Assembly: GCF_052180215.1 (NCBI RefSeq)
Contig: NZ_CP197471.1
Location: forward strand, 4,488,001-4,552,000
Reading direction: 5' to 3'
From: Pseudoneobacillus sp052180215
GTDB taxonomy: Bacteria > Bacillota > Bacilli > Bacillales > Cytobacillaceae
Length of the DNA: 64,000 bases
A program made the position numbers and the translations under genes. This document shows positions 8,165 to 19,780 of this stretch, piece after piece. The notes beneath the pieces were generated by a model that worked only from the letters and a program-made list of their open reading frames with translations, was not told where the DNA came from and searched no databases. How positions within the stretch are numbered: the stretch's first letter is position 1; the number at the start of each line of letters is the position of its first letter.

Positions 8165-8438
8165 CTTTGCCGTGCTAAGCGGGGAGGTAGCGGTGCCCTG
8201 TACTCGCAATCCGCTCTAGCGAGGCCGAATTCCTTCCTTAGGCTCGTATTCTGTAGGGCTGCCTCAAGTAAGTGGTGTTGACGTCTGGGTCCTGCGCAAT
8301 GGGAATCCATGAACCATGTCAGGTCCGGAAGGAAGCAGCATTAAGTGGACACTCTCATGTGCCGCAGGGTTACCTGGGCCGAGCCAACTGCTTGAGTAAC
8401 GCCTATGGATACGAGTCAACGGAAGGTGCACGGCATTT
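8165..8438 (+). ncRNA. scr: Signal recognition particle RNA (large Bacillus scRNA)
   Basis: The roughly 274-nt RNA has the Gram-positive large SRP RNA form. The Alu domain begins TTTGCCGTGCTAAGCGGGG, and its 5' end pairs with the 3' end GGAAGGTGCACGGCA. The S domain carries the Ffh-binding helix 8 loop with GGTCCGGAAGGAAGCAGC (about 8322-8340). The pairing arms CTCAAGTAAG and CTGCTTGAGTAACGCC close the central helix. It scaffolds Ffh and the small basic HBsu-type protein for co-translational membrane targeting. Mature ends are estimated from pairing and homology, to within a few nucleotides. Confidence 0.93.
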
Positions 8439-8452
8439 ATAAATCATAAACA

Positions 8453-8485
8453 AAACTCATCTCTATTTTTAGAGGTGAGTTTTTT
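8453..8485 (+). terminator. Terminator of the SRP RNA
   Basis: The stem AAAACTCATCTCT/AGAGGTGAGTTTT, with one G-T pair, is followed by a T tail, 15 bp after the mature 3' end. Confidence 0.9.
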
Positions 8486-8502
8486 GTATATTATTTTGAA
8501 AA

Positions 8503-8672
8503 GGCTCTTTTCTAAAATTTCGTTGCTTTTCTAATTTATTTAAAGGGTTCTCATGTAGAATGATAAAACTCGTATAAAAATAAAGAAAAGAGCTGAGCGC
8601 TTAATTACGAGAGCCTGTAAAAATCCTGCTTTTGGGATTTTTACCAAAACCACAATTTATACGAAAACAGCC
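8503..8672 (+). mobile_element. MITE-like repeat, copy B
   Basis: The copy runs from GGCTCTTTTC to GAAAACAGCC, a 10-bp terminal inverted repeat with one mismatch. It shares GTAGAATGATAAAACTCGT, AAGAAAAGAGCTGAGC and the hairpin GTAAAAATCC...GGATTTTTAC with the other copies. The 9-bp flanks TTTTGAAAA and TTTGTAAAA agree at 7 of 9 positions and may be a decayed target duplication. The right flank carries the -35 box of the dnaX promoter. Confidence 0.85.
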
Positions 8673-8673
8673 T

Positions 8674-8703
8674 TTGTAAAAAAGAAATAGGATAAGTTAT
8701 AAT
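8674..8703 (+). promoter_or_regulatory. Likely sigma-A promoter of dnaX
   Basis: -35 TTGTAA (8674-8679), an 18-bp spacer and -10 TATAAT (8698-8703), about 90 bp upstream of dnaX. The -35 begins two bases outside the end of repeat copy B. Confidence 0.6.
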
Positions 8704-8794
8704 AGAAAAGCAGTTGGATAATAGAGTTTTTTCAAAGACCCTTCATATACATACCAATTGCAAATCTATTCGCTTAAGGTAAGGAGGCAATGTA

Positions 8795-10495
8795 ATGAGT
8801 TATCAAGCTTTATATCGCGTATGGCGACCGCAAGCATTTATTGACGTTGTCGGGCAAGAGCATGTAACGAAGACATTGCAAAATGCCTTAGTTCAACAGA
8901 AAATATCACATGCCTATTTATTTTCTGGCCCGCGTGGTACTGGTAAAACAAGTGCTGCAAAGATATTAGCAAAAGCGGTCAATTGTGAAAAGGCTCCTGT
9001 AAGTGAACCTTGTAATCAATGTCCAGCATGTTTGGGTATTACCGATGGTTCGATTCCAGATGTCATTGAAATTGATGCTGCATCTAATAATGGGGTAGAA
9101 GAAATTAGAGATATTCGGGACAAAGTAAAATATGCTCCGAATGTTGTGAAATATAAGGTTTATATTGTCGATGAAGTGCATATGCTTTCCATTGGGGCCT
9201 TCAATGCTTTATTAAAAACATTAGAGGAACCACCAAAACATGTTATTTTCATCTTAGCTACAACAGAGCCTCATAAAATACCACTGACGATTATTTCTAG
9301 ATGTCAGCGGTTCGATTTTAAAAGGATTACCCCTCAAGATATTGTGAGACGAATGGATTTAATCCTAGAGGAAACAAAGGTTCAATGTGATGAAAAGGCA
9401 CTAAATATTATTGCAAGAGCAGCTGAAGGCGGAATGCGTGATGCATTGAGCCTTTTAGATCAAGCCATTTCCTTTAGTGAAGATTCGGTTACTGTCGAGG
9501 ATGCGTTGACTGTTACGGGGTCTGTTTCCCAAAACTTACTTAATCGACTGGCAACCGCTATTCTCCAGAAGGATGTCGGTAGCGCACTTGAAACGGTTGG
9601 GGAACTTTTATCACATGGAAAAGATCCTGTTCGATTTATCGAAGATTTCATTCTTTATTACCGGGATATGCTTTTATATAAAGCGGCGCCTAATTTAGAG
9701 GAAACCTTCGAAAGAGTGATGCTCGATAATGAGTTTCAAACCTTAGCTGATCAGGTAGCGTCAACACAAATCTATCAATTAATTGATATCTTAAATAAAA
9801 CACAGCAGGAAATGCGCTGGACGAACCATCCTCGAATTTTCCTTGAAGTGGCCATCGTAAAGTTGACACAGACGGAAGCTAAAGAAGCAGGCGGTCATAC
9901 ATCTGATGAGGTTGGACAGTTAATCGCAAAAGTGAATCAATTGGAAAAAGAACTAAAGTTTCTTAAAGAAAACGGTTCAGTCATGCAACAGGAAAGTGCT
10001 CAACCAACACAGCCGAAAGCGCCGCAGCGAGCTGGCCGTAAGGGATTCCAAGCGCCTGTTGGCCGAATTAATGAGATACTAAAATATGCAACAAAACAAG
10101 ATTTACAGCAAATCAAAGGGCAATGGGGGCAACTAATCGCAAAACTGATTCAAAATCAAATGCGATCTCAAGCAGCATTATTAAATGATGCTGAACCTGT
10201 TGCAGCTTCAGGAGATTCAGTTATTATTAAATTTAAGTATGAAATACACTGTCAGATGGCCATGGAAAATAGTCGTTTTATCGAAGCAATCTCTCATACG
10301 ATCCACGAACTTACAAACAAAATGGTGAGTATTGTAGGAGTACCTGAAGACCAGTGGGTTTCCATAAGAGAAAGTTATATCCAAGATCAACAAAATGATC
10401 CCGATCATCAAACAAATGAACAGCAGGAAGAAGAACCTTTTATTGCTGAAGCAAAAAAGCTGTTTGGTTCAGAACTTGTTGAAATAAAAGATTAA
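8795..10495 (+). CDS. dnaX: DNA polymerase III subunits gamma/tau
   Basis: DnaX is the ATPase motor of the clamp loader and, as tau, links the polymerase and helicase. The 566-residue protein has an N-terminal AAA+ module with Walker A GPRGTGKTS (about 45-53). A four-Cys zinc module follows (CEKAPVSEPCNQCPAC region), then Walker B VDEVHML and a sensor/SRC motif ISRCQRF. The C-terminal third is a variable tau-like region with a Q/E-rich linker. It heads the conserved dnaX-yaaK-recR cluster; yaaK begins directly after the stop. The ATG follows AAGGAGG. No slippery frameshift signal was recognised. Confidence 0.97.
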   Translation: MSYQALYRVWRPQAFIDVVGQEHVTKTLQNALVQQKISHAYLFSGPRGTGKTSAAKILAKAVNCEKAPVSEPCNQCPACLGITDGSIPDVIEIDAASNNGVEEIRDIRDKVKYAPNVVKYKVYIVDEVHMLSIGAFNALLKTLEEPPKHVIFILATTEPHKIPLTIISRCQRFDFKRITPQDIVRRMDLILEETKVQCDEKALNIIARAAEGGMRDALSLLDQAISFSEDSVTVEDALTVTGSVSQNLLNRLATAILQKDVGSALETVGELLSHGKDPVRFIEDFILYYRDMLLYKAAPNLEETFERVMLDNEFQTLADQVASTQIYQLIDILNKTQQEMRWTNHPRIFLEVAIVKLTQTEAKEAGGHTSDEVGQLIAKVNQLEKELKFLKENGSVMQQESAQPTQPKAPQRAGRKGFQAPVGRINEILKYATKQDLQQIKGQWGQLIAKLIQNQMRSQAALLNDAEPVAASGDSVIIKFKYEIHCQMAMENSRFIEAISHTIHELTNKMVSIVGVPEDQWVSIRESYIQDQQNDPDHQTNEQQEEEPFIAEAKKLFGSELVEIKD

Positions 10496-10510
10496 TTGGA
10501 GGAATTTATA

Positions 10511-10837
10511 ATGATGCGTGGCGGAATGGGAAATATGCAAAATATGATGAAACAAATGCAAAAAATGCAAAAGAAGATGGAAGAAGCACAAGTTAAGCTA
10601 GGAGAAGAAAGAATCGAAGGTACAGCTGGTGGCGGAATGGTAACAGTCATTATTTCCGGACATAAAGAAATTTTAGAAGTCAATATTAAACCAGAAGTGG
10701 TTGACCCGGATGATATCGATATGCTTCAAGACTTGGTTCTAGCTGCAACCAATGATGCATTGAAGAAAGCGGAAGAATTAAGCAATAATACAATGGGTCA
10801 ATTTACAAAGGGTATGAACCTCCCTGGAATGTTCTAG
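10511..10837 (+). CDS. yaaK: YbaB/EbfC-family nucleoid-associated protein
   Basis: This 108-residue basic protein belongs to the YbaB/EbfC DNA-binding family, small dimeric proteins that bind DNA and are nearly always encoded between dnaX and recR. It has the N-terminal Met/Gln/Lys helix (NMQNMMKQMQKMQKKMEEA), the GTAGGGMVTV strand, and the conserved PEDIDMLQDLVLAATN-like helix (here PDDIDMLQDLVLAATNDA). A longer reading from a TTG at 10496 would put the GGAGG ribosome binding site (10498-10502) inside the gene, so ATG 10511 is preferred; ATG 10514 is also possible. The precise role is not established. Confidence 0.94.
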   Translation: MMRGGMGNMQNMMKQMQKMQKKMEEAQVKLGEERIEGTAGGGMVTVIISGHKEILEVNIKPEVVDPDDIDMLQDLVLAATNDALKKAEELSNNTMGQFTKGMNLPGMF

Positions 10838-10851
10838 GGGGATAAAACATT

Positions 10852-11448
10852 ATGCATTATCCTGAACCGATATCAAAGCTGATTGATAGCTTTATGAAAC
10901 TGCCAGGAATCGGTCCGAAGACGGCCGCTCGTCTGGCTTTTTTTGTCCTAAATATGAAAGAAGATAATGTCCTAGATTTTGCGAAGGCTCTTGTGAATGC
11001 AAAAAGAAATTTATCATATTGTTCCGTCTGCGGTCATATAACTGACCAGGACCCATGTTATATATGTGAGGACCAAAGACGCGACAAGAGCATCATTTGT
11101 GTATTACAGGATCCAAAAGATGTTATTGCAATGGAGAAAATGAGGGAATATAACGGTCTCTATCATGTGTTGCACGGAGCTATTTCACCAATGGATGGAA
11201 TAGGCCCTGAAGATATTAATATTCCTGATTTATTAAAAAGGCTGCAAGATGAAACCGTTCAGGAAGTTATTCTTGCTACCAACCCTAATATTGAAGGAGA
11301 AGCAACAGCCATGTATATTTCACGTCTCCTTAAACCATCTGGTATCAAAGTGACTAGAATTGCTCACGGTTTACCTGTTGGCGGAGACTTAGAGTACGCG
11401 GACGAAGTTACCCTTTCTAAGGCTATAGAAGGAAGAAGAGAAGTGTAA
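10852..11448 (+). CDS. recR: Recombination mediator RecR
   Basis: RecR acts with RecO and RecF in loading RecA on SSB-coated single-stranded gaps. The 198-residue protein is full length. It has an N-terminal helix-hairpin-helix (KLPGIGPKTAARLAFF), a four-cysteine zinc finger (CSVCGHITDQDPCYIC, about 57-72), and a TOPRIM domain beginning at IICVLQDPKDVIAME. A Walker B-like C-terminal segment GLPVGGDLEYADEVTL follows. It starts 14 bp after yaaK, with GGGGG as ribosome binding site. Confidence 0.97.
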   Translation: MHYPEPISKLIDSFMKLPGIGPKTAARLAFFVLNMKEDNVLDFAKALVNAKRNLSYCSVCGHITDQDPCYICEDQRRDKSIICVLQDPKDVIAMEKMREYNGLYHVLHGAISPMDGIGPEDINIPDLLKRLQDETVQEVILATNPNIEGEATAMYISRLLKPSGIKVTRIAHGLPVGGDLEYADEVTLSKAIEGRREV

Positions 11449-11471
11449 TTATTATTTCGGGGGAATCAACC

Positions 11472-11690
11472 ATGTTTTTTCGAAGAAAAGGATGGCTTCG
11501 AAAGGAATATGATGAGAAATTATTACTTCAATTAGAAGAGATTAAACAGAATTGGCATCAACAAAAAAAGTTGCTTGAAAAATGCCTAGAACCCTCTGAA
11601 GAAGTAATATGTCATACAAAGCTTGCGGAAGCTAAATATTTCTTACTATTTAAAGAAGCGAAACATCGACGAATCTCATTAAAAAAATAA
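11472..11690 (+). CDS. yaaL: DUF2508-family protein YaaL
   Basis: A 72-residue, highly charged protein (MFFRRKGWLRKEYDEKLLLQLEEIK...) predicted to be a single helical pair without membrane segments. It is always found between recR and bofA in Bacillus. Its function is unknown. A GGGGGAA ribosome binding site lies 6 bases upstream, and the protein follows recR by 23 bp in the same operon. Confidence 0.87.
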   Translation: MFFRRKGWLRKEYDEKLLLQLEEIKQNWHQQKKLLEKCLEPSEEVICHTKLAEAKYFLLFKEAKHRRISLKK

Positions 11691-11765
11691 TGATAACTCC
11701 GTTTTCGTTCTTTTCTGTAAAGCTTGTACATAAGCTAATAGAAAAGATGATTAGGGGGGAAACGA

Positions 11766-12029
11766 TTGGAGCCTATTGTCGTCATTTCTATTATAGGTGT
11801 CCTAATAGTGTTGTTATTGTTTATGGGTACACCTTTTAAACCAATTAAGTTTCTAGGTCAAGGCATTATAAAGATCTTAATAGGGGCATTATTCTTGTTT
11901 TTTCTAAATGCATTTGGAAATCAATTTGGTCTACATGTTCCCATTAACTTTATTACCTCAGCAGTTTCCGGATTCTTAGGAATTCCAGGTTTATTTGCTT
12001 TAGTGGCGATTCAAACATGGGTACTATAA
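11766..12029 (+). CDS. bofA: Inhibitor of pro-sigma-K processing BofA
   Basis: BofA, together with SpoIVFA, restrains the intramembrane protease SpoIVFB that activates sigma-K in the mother cell. The 87-residue protein has two hydrophobic spans (about 3-22 and 30-50). A conserved C-terminal segment NFITSAVSGFLGIPGLFALVAIQ follows, which in known BofA dips into the membrane. The start is TTG at 11766 after a strong AGGGGGGAAA; the resulting MEPIVVISIIG matches the N-terminus known for BofA. A terminator follows, and the rRNA operon begins beyond it. Confidence 0.93.
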   Translation: MEPIVVISIIGVLIVLLLFMGTPFKPIKFLGQGIIKILIGALFLFFLNAFGNQFGLHVPINFITSAVSGFLGIPGLFALVAIQTWVL

Positions 12030-12038
12030 CCGAAATCG

Positions 12039-12078
12039 AATAGTTGAAAAGTCAAAATGGCTTTTCAACTATTTTTTT
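12039..12078 (+). terminator. Terminator after bofA
   Basis: A 12-bp perfect stem ATAGTTGAAAAG/CTTTTCAACTAT with a 9-nt loop is followed by a T run. Confidence 0.9.
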
Positions 12079-12089
12079 GAAAAAATGTA

Positions 12090-12118
12090 TTGACCATCTC
12101 TTTGTAAGGTGATATTAT
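12090..12118 (+). promoter_or_regulatory. rRNA operon promoter P1
   Basis: -35 TTGACC (12090-12095), a 17-bp spacer and -10 TATTAT (12113-12118). It is the upstream member of a tandem rRNA promoter pair. Confidence 0.75.
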
Positions 12119-12164
12119 ATAAAACGTTGTCGCAACAACTAAGTAAATTAAACTTAAAAAGTTG

Positions 12165-12193
12165 TTGACATTAAAAAAGGTAAATGTTATATT
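12165..12193 (+). promoter_or_regulatory. rRNA operon promoter P2
   Basis: Consensus -35 TTGACA (12165-12170), a 17-bp spacer and extended -10 (TG upstream) TATATT (12188-12193), 75 bp downstream of P1. Confidence 0.85.
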
Positions 12194-12200
12194 AATAAAG

Positions 12201-12238
12201 TCGCTTCTGAGCGATTAACAAATTGTTCTTTGAAAACT
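12201..12238 (+). promoter_or_regulatory. rRNA leader antitermination signals (boxB-like hairpin and boxA)
   Basis: A small hairpin TCGC-TTCTGA-GCGA (12201-12214) is followed by a boxA-like TGTTCTTTGA (12224-12233). A similar TGTTCCTTGAAAACT recurs in the spacer before 23S at about 14188. These match the NusB/S10 antitermination signals of rRNA operons. Confidence 0.65.
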
Positions 12239-12326
12239 AAACAACCAAACATTAACAAAGGTAAGGCTTCTATTATAGAAGTTTTAAAAAAAGCCAGAGT
12301 AAACTTTATGAGCTATATCAAACACT

Positions 12327-13882
<1,556 letters not shown>

Positions 13883-13983
13883 AATATAAGTGACCATTGG
13901 TCACAAAAATATTAAAATCTTTGGTGTTAATCGTTTGGTGTTTAGTTTTGAAAGAGCAATCTTTCATCATTTGATGGTATTGG

Positions 13984-14060
<77 letters not shown>

Positions 14061-14079
14061 TCTTTATTAAACTTTATAT

Positions 14080-14155
14080 GGGGTCTTAGCTCAGCTGGGA
14101 GAGCGCCTGCCTTGCACGCAGGAGGTCAGGGGTTCGATCCCCCTAGACTCCACCA
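14080..14155 (+). tRNA. tRNA-Ala (anticodon UGC)
   Basis: The acceptor GGGGTCT pairs with AGACTCC; discriminator A and encoded CCA end at 14155. Anticodon TGC is at 14113-14115. It is 19 bp after tRNA-Ile, the usual Ile-Ala spacer pair. Confidence 0.97.
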
Positions 14156-14289
14156 ATTTTTTTACGTGAGTAAAAAAACATTTCCTTGTTCCTTGAAAAC
14201 TAGATAATCGTATAGAAGAAACCAAGTAAAAACCGAGTAATTGCCATTTTAGTTTCTCTCTTATTTTATAGTAAGAGAATTAACCTTTA

Positions 14290-17225
<2,936 letters not shown>

Positions 17226-17343
17226 AAAACATTTGGATATCCAAATAAGGCAAACTTGTTTTTACTTCTTCTAATACATTATCTAGTTTTGAGGGAACAA
17301 GACTTTTTCACGTAAGTGAAAAGAGTTTACCTCAACAAAATAG

Positions 17344-17459
<116 letters not shown>

Positions 17460-17500
17460 AACAAAAGAACAACCCAACTGGGTTGTTCTTTTGTGTTTTA
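17460..17500 (+). terminator. rRNA operon terminator
   Basis: A perfect 16-bp stem (17461-17476 with 17479-17494) and a short loop are followed by TGTTTT, directly after 5S. Confidence 0.92.
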
Positions 17501-17664
17501 TAGGATTTACTACCTGATTAAACCCAAAATCCTTCAATTTTTATCCATCCCTAAAAAAGGATAAGTAATCTCTGTAAGAAATCCATAATAGACATACACC
17601 TAATGCCCATTTAAATCATACAATAGTAATCAACTAAACTTATGAAATGAATTTTCAAAAGATT

Positions 17665-17694
17665 GCATACAAATGGAGATCTTTGGAGAGAATA
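17665..17694 (+). promoter_or_regulatory. Sigma-F promoter of csfB
   Basis: -35 GCATA (17665-17669), a 15-bp spacer and -10 GGAGAGAATA (17685-17694) fit the sigma-F consensus (GYATA, GGNNANAHTR) at every position. Transcription would start near 17701, which rules out the upstream in-frame ATG at 17647 as the start of csfB. Confidence 0.85.
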
Positions 17695-17715
17695 AGAAGT
17701 ATGGAGGTGGAGTCA

Positions 17716-17919
17716 TTGAGTTCGCTATTAACAGAGAGACATATTGGGGAAACATGTGTGATTTGTGAGCAAATGAAGATGAGAGGTATTCATTTATATA
17801 CTTCATTTATTTGTACTGATTGTGAACACGACTTAATTCATACTGATACAGATCATCCCAAATATAAATTTTTCTTGAAACAATTAAAGAAAGTAAATAC
17901 ACCAGAAATTTTCTCTTAA
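17716..17919 (+). CDS. csfB: Anti-sigma factor CsfB (Gin)
   Basis: CsfB, a forespore zinc protein, binds sigma-G (and sigma-E) and keeps late activity from starting early. The 67-residue product has two CxxC pairs: CVIC near residues 14-17 and CTDC near 34-37. They are spaced as in B. subtilis CsfB, as is RGIHLYTSFIC. The start is taken as TTG 17716 after GGAGGTGG (17703-17710), because the sigma-F promoter places the transcript start near 17701. It directly follows the rRNA operon, as in B. subtilis. Confidence 0.92.
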   Translation: MSSLLTERHIGETCVICEQMKMRGIHLYTSFICTDCEHDLIHTDTDHPKYKFFLKQLKKVNTPEIFS

Positions 17920-17942
17920 AGTCCTTTTTAGGACTTTTTTTA
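17918..17942 (+). terminator. Terminator of csfB
   Basis: A 7-bp stem AAAGTCC/GGACTTT with a 6-nt loop and a T run begins at the csfB stop codon. Confidence 0.75.
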
Positions 17943-17978
17943 ATAGGTAAGAAAGTATAACTTTTTGGGACTTCGAAA

Positions 17979-18100
17979 ATTGTCTAGCTCCAGCGCCTAG
18001 CCCCTCGAGGTCAAATAACCTCAAGCGTAAGAAGTCAAAGTTCAGACTTCTTACGCTTGAGAACATTTGCTTGTCGGGTCTAATCAAGGCGCTTGCGCTT
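17979..18100 (+). repeat. Long hairpin intergenic repeat
   Basis: A non-coding repeat beginning TTGTCTAGCTCCAGCGCCTA and ending CAAGGCGCTTGCGCTT, recognised as a dispersed Bacillus intergenic family. The outer arms AGCGCCT and AAGGCGCT can pair. The middle holds a perfect 17-bp hairpin (18020-18036 with 18045-18061, 8-nt loop). It fills the csfB to coproporphyrinogen-oxidase-like gap. No other copy lies in this window. Confidence 0.75.
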
Positions 18101-18233
18101 TTCTTATTGTCCTATAAACACATGCACCTACTTTCATTTATTGTTTTTTTCAGTGAAAAAGTGCAAACACTGAAAGAGAGCAATATGGTAAACTTTGAAT
18201 GTATGAAATGGAACGAAAATTGAGGTGTACATA

Positions 18234-19619
18234 GTGAAAACAATTTTAGTTATTGGAGGCGGAGTTACTGGATTATCCGCCATGTACAAGCTACATAAGT
18301 GGAAAAAGGAAAATAAGTCAGATATCCGCCTAATTTTAACGGAAGCCTCTGAGGAACTTGGAGGCAAAATTAGAACAAAAAAAGCAAACGGATTTGTTAT
18401 GGAAGCTGGCGCAGATTCGATCGTTGCTAGAAAAGCAAATTCGCTGTCCTTTATTGAGGAACTAGGTTTAGAAGAAGAAGTGGTGTACAATGCCACTGGT
18501 CGGTCCTTTATTTATACGGAGGGTGAGCTTAAGCCAATCCCTACTGAGTCCGTTTTTGGAATTCCAGCAAGTATGCAATCATTAGTTGAGAGTACCCTTG
18601 TTTCTGCAGAAGGAAAAGTAGAGGCATTAAAGGACTTTTACACGAAAAACGAGACATTTACGAAAAATGATTCCATAGGTGATTTTCTTGAATATTTTCT
18701 TGGCAAAGAATTAGTAGAAAAACAAATAGCTCCCGTTCTTTCTGGAGTGTATTCTGGGGATTTAAAAGACTTAACCATCGCGTCTACCCTTCCTTATGTC
18801 CTTGAATATAAAGAGGAATATGGCAGTATTTTGAAAGGCTTTGAGGAAAATAAGAAGAAATTTATAGGTGGAGGAGATAAGAAATTTTTCTCCTTTAAGA
18901 ATGGATTAGGTCGACTTATTGATGCGTATGAAGCAAATCTTGAAGATGTGGAGATTTTAAAAAATACAAGGGTAACAAATATTAAAAAGACCTCTAATCG
19001 ATACCAAGTCATGTTAGATAATCAAGATTTCATCGAAGCGGATTATGTAGTCTTGAGCATTCCTCATACAGCTGCAGAGGTGTTGCTGGATGATCAAACG
19101 GTTAAAGCTGAATTTGCTCAGTTGAAAAATAGTTCTCTCATTAGTATTTATATGGCTTTTGATGCTCCTGATAGCATGCTCCCTGCAGACGGGACGGGTT
19201 TTATTACAGCAAATAGTCATGATGTAGTATGTAATGCATGTACGTGGACTAGTCGGAAGTGGGCCCATACATCAGCAGGTGGTAATTTACTTGTGAGATT
19301 ATTTTATAAAAGCAGTTCCGCGGAGTATGAGAGATTGCAGCAAATGGGCCAAGAAGAACTACTTCAAGTAGCACTTCATGATATCAACAAAAGCCTTGGC
19401 ATTAATGCTGAACTACTTGCCAGTGAAGTCACCGTCTGGTCAGAGAGCATGCCTAATTATTTAATTACGCATCCTCAATCTGTAAAAGCTCTGGAGAATA
19501 AGATGGAAACCATCTATCCAGGGATTATCATTGCTGGTTGTTCGTATTATGGAGTAGGCATTCCTGATTGCATTGAAAATGGTGAACGTACGGCAAAGAG
19601 GATTACGGATCTTCTTTAA
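18234..19619 (+). CDS. Coproporphyrinogen/protoporphyrinogen oxidase-like FAD enzyme
   Basis: The 461-residue protein aligns along its whole length with Gram-positive CgoX (formerly HemY). That enzyme oxidises coproporphyrinogen III to coproporphyrin III in haem synthesis. The FAD dinucleotide fold is at the N-terminus (ILVIGGGVTGLSAMYKL), followed by the GGKIRT segment and the VLSGVYSGDL substrate-side motif. The C-terminal GVGIPDCIENGERTAKRI closes the FAD site. GTG 18234 is preferred over GTG 18225 because it follows GAGGTG (18222-18227) at proper spacing. No other haem gene is nearby and its place corresponds to xpaC-yaaN in B. subtilis, so it may be a paralogue rather than the main CgoX. 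Confidence 0.88.
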   Translation: MKTILVIGGGVTGLSAMYKLHKWKKENKSDIRLILTEASEELGGKIRTKKANGFVMEAGADSIVARKANSLSFIEELGLEEEVVYNATGRSFIYTEGELKPIPTESVFGIPASMQSLVESTLVSAEGKVEALKDFYTKNETFTKNDSIGDFLEYFLGKELVEKQIAPVLSGVYSGDLKDLTIASTLPYVLEYKEEYGSILKGFEENKKKFIGGGDKKFFSFKNGLGRLIDAYEANLEDVEILKNTRVTNIKKTSNRYQVMLDNQDFIEADYVVLSIPHTAAEVLLDDQTVKAEFAQLKNSSLISIYMAFDAPDSMLPADGTGFITANSHDVVCNACTWTSRKWAHTSAGGNLLVRLFYKSSSAEYERLQQMGQEELLQVALHDINKSLGINAELLASEVTVWSESMPNYLITHPQSVKALENKMETIYPGIIIAGCSYYGVGIPDCIENGERTAKRITDLL

Positions 19620-19644
19620 AATTGACATAGGACAGCGTTTAAAG

Positions 19645-19680
19645 AATAGGATAGCTAATAAGGGCTATCCTATTTTTTTT
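19645..19680 (+). terminator. Terminator after the coproporphyrinogen-oxidase-like gene
   Basis: An 11-bp stem AATAGGATAGC/GCTATCCTATT with an 8-nt loop is followed by eight T. Confidence 0.92.
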
Positions 19681-19742
19681 GGTTACGCATAAGTCCATAT
19701 AATGCTTCAAATAGATAGAACATTTCCCTTTACCAGTGTATT

Positions 19743-19751
19743 TGTTAAAAT
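19743..19751 (+). promoter_or_regulatory. Extended -10 promoter before yaaO
   Basis: TGT-TAAAAT (19743-19751) with only a weak -35 (TTTCCC at 19723-19728, 17-bp spacing). It lies 30 bp upstream of the yaaO start. Confidence 0.4.
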
Positions 19752-19780
19752 AGATAGGACTATTAAAAGGAAGTAATTAG

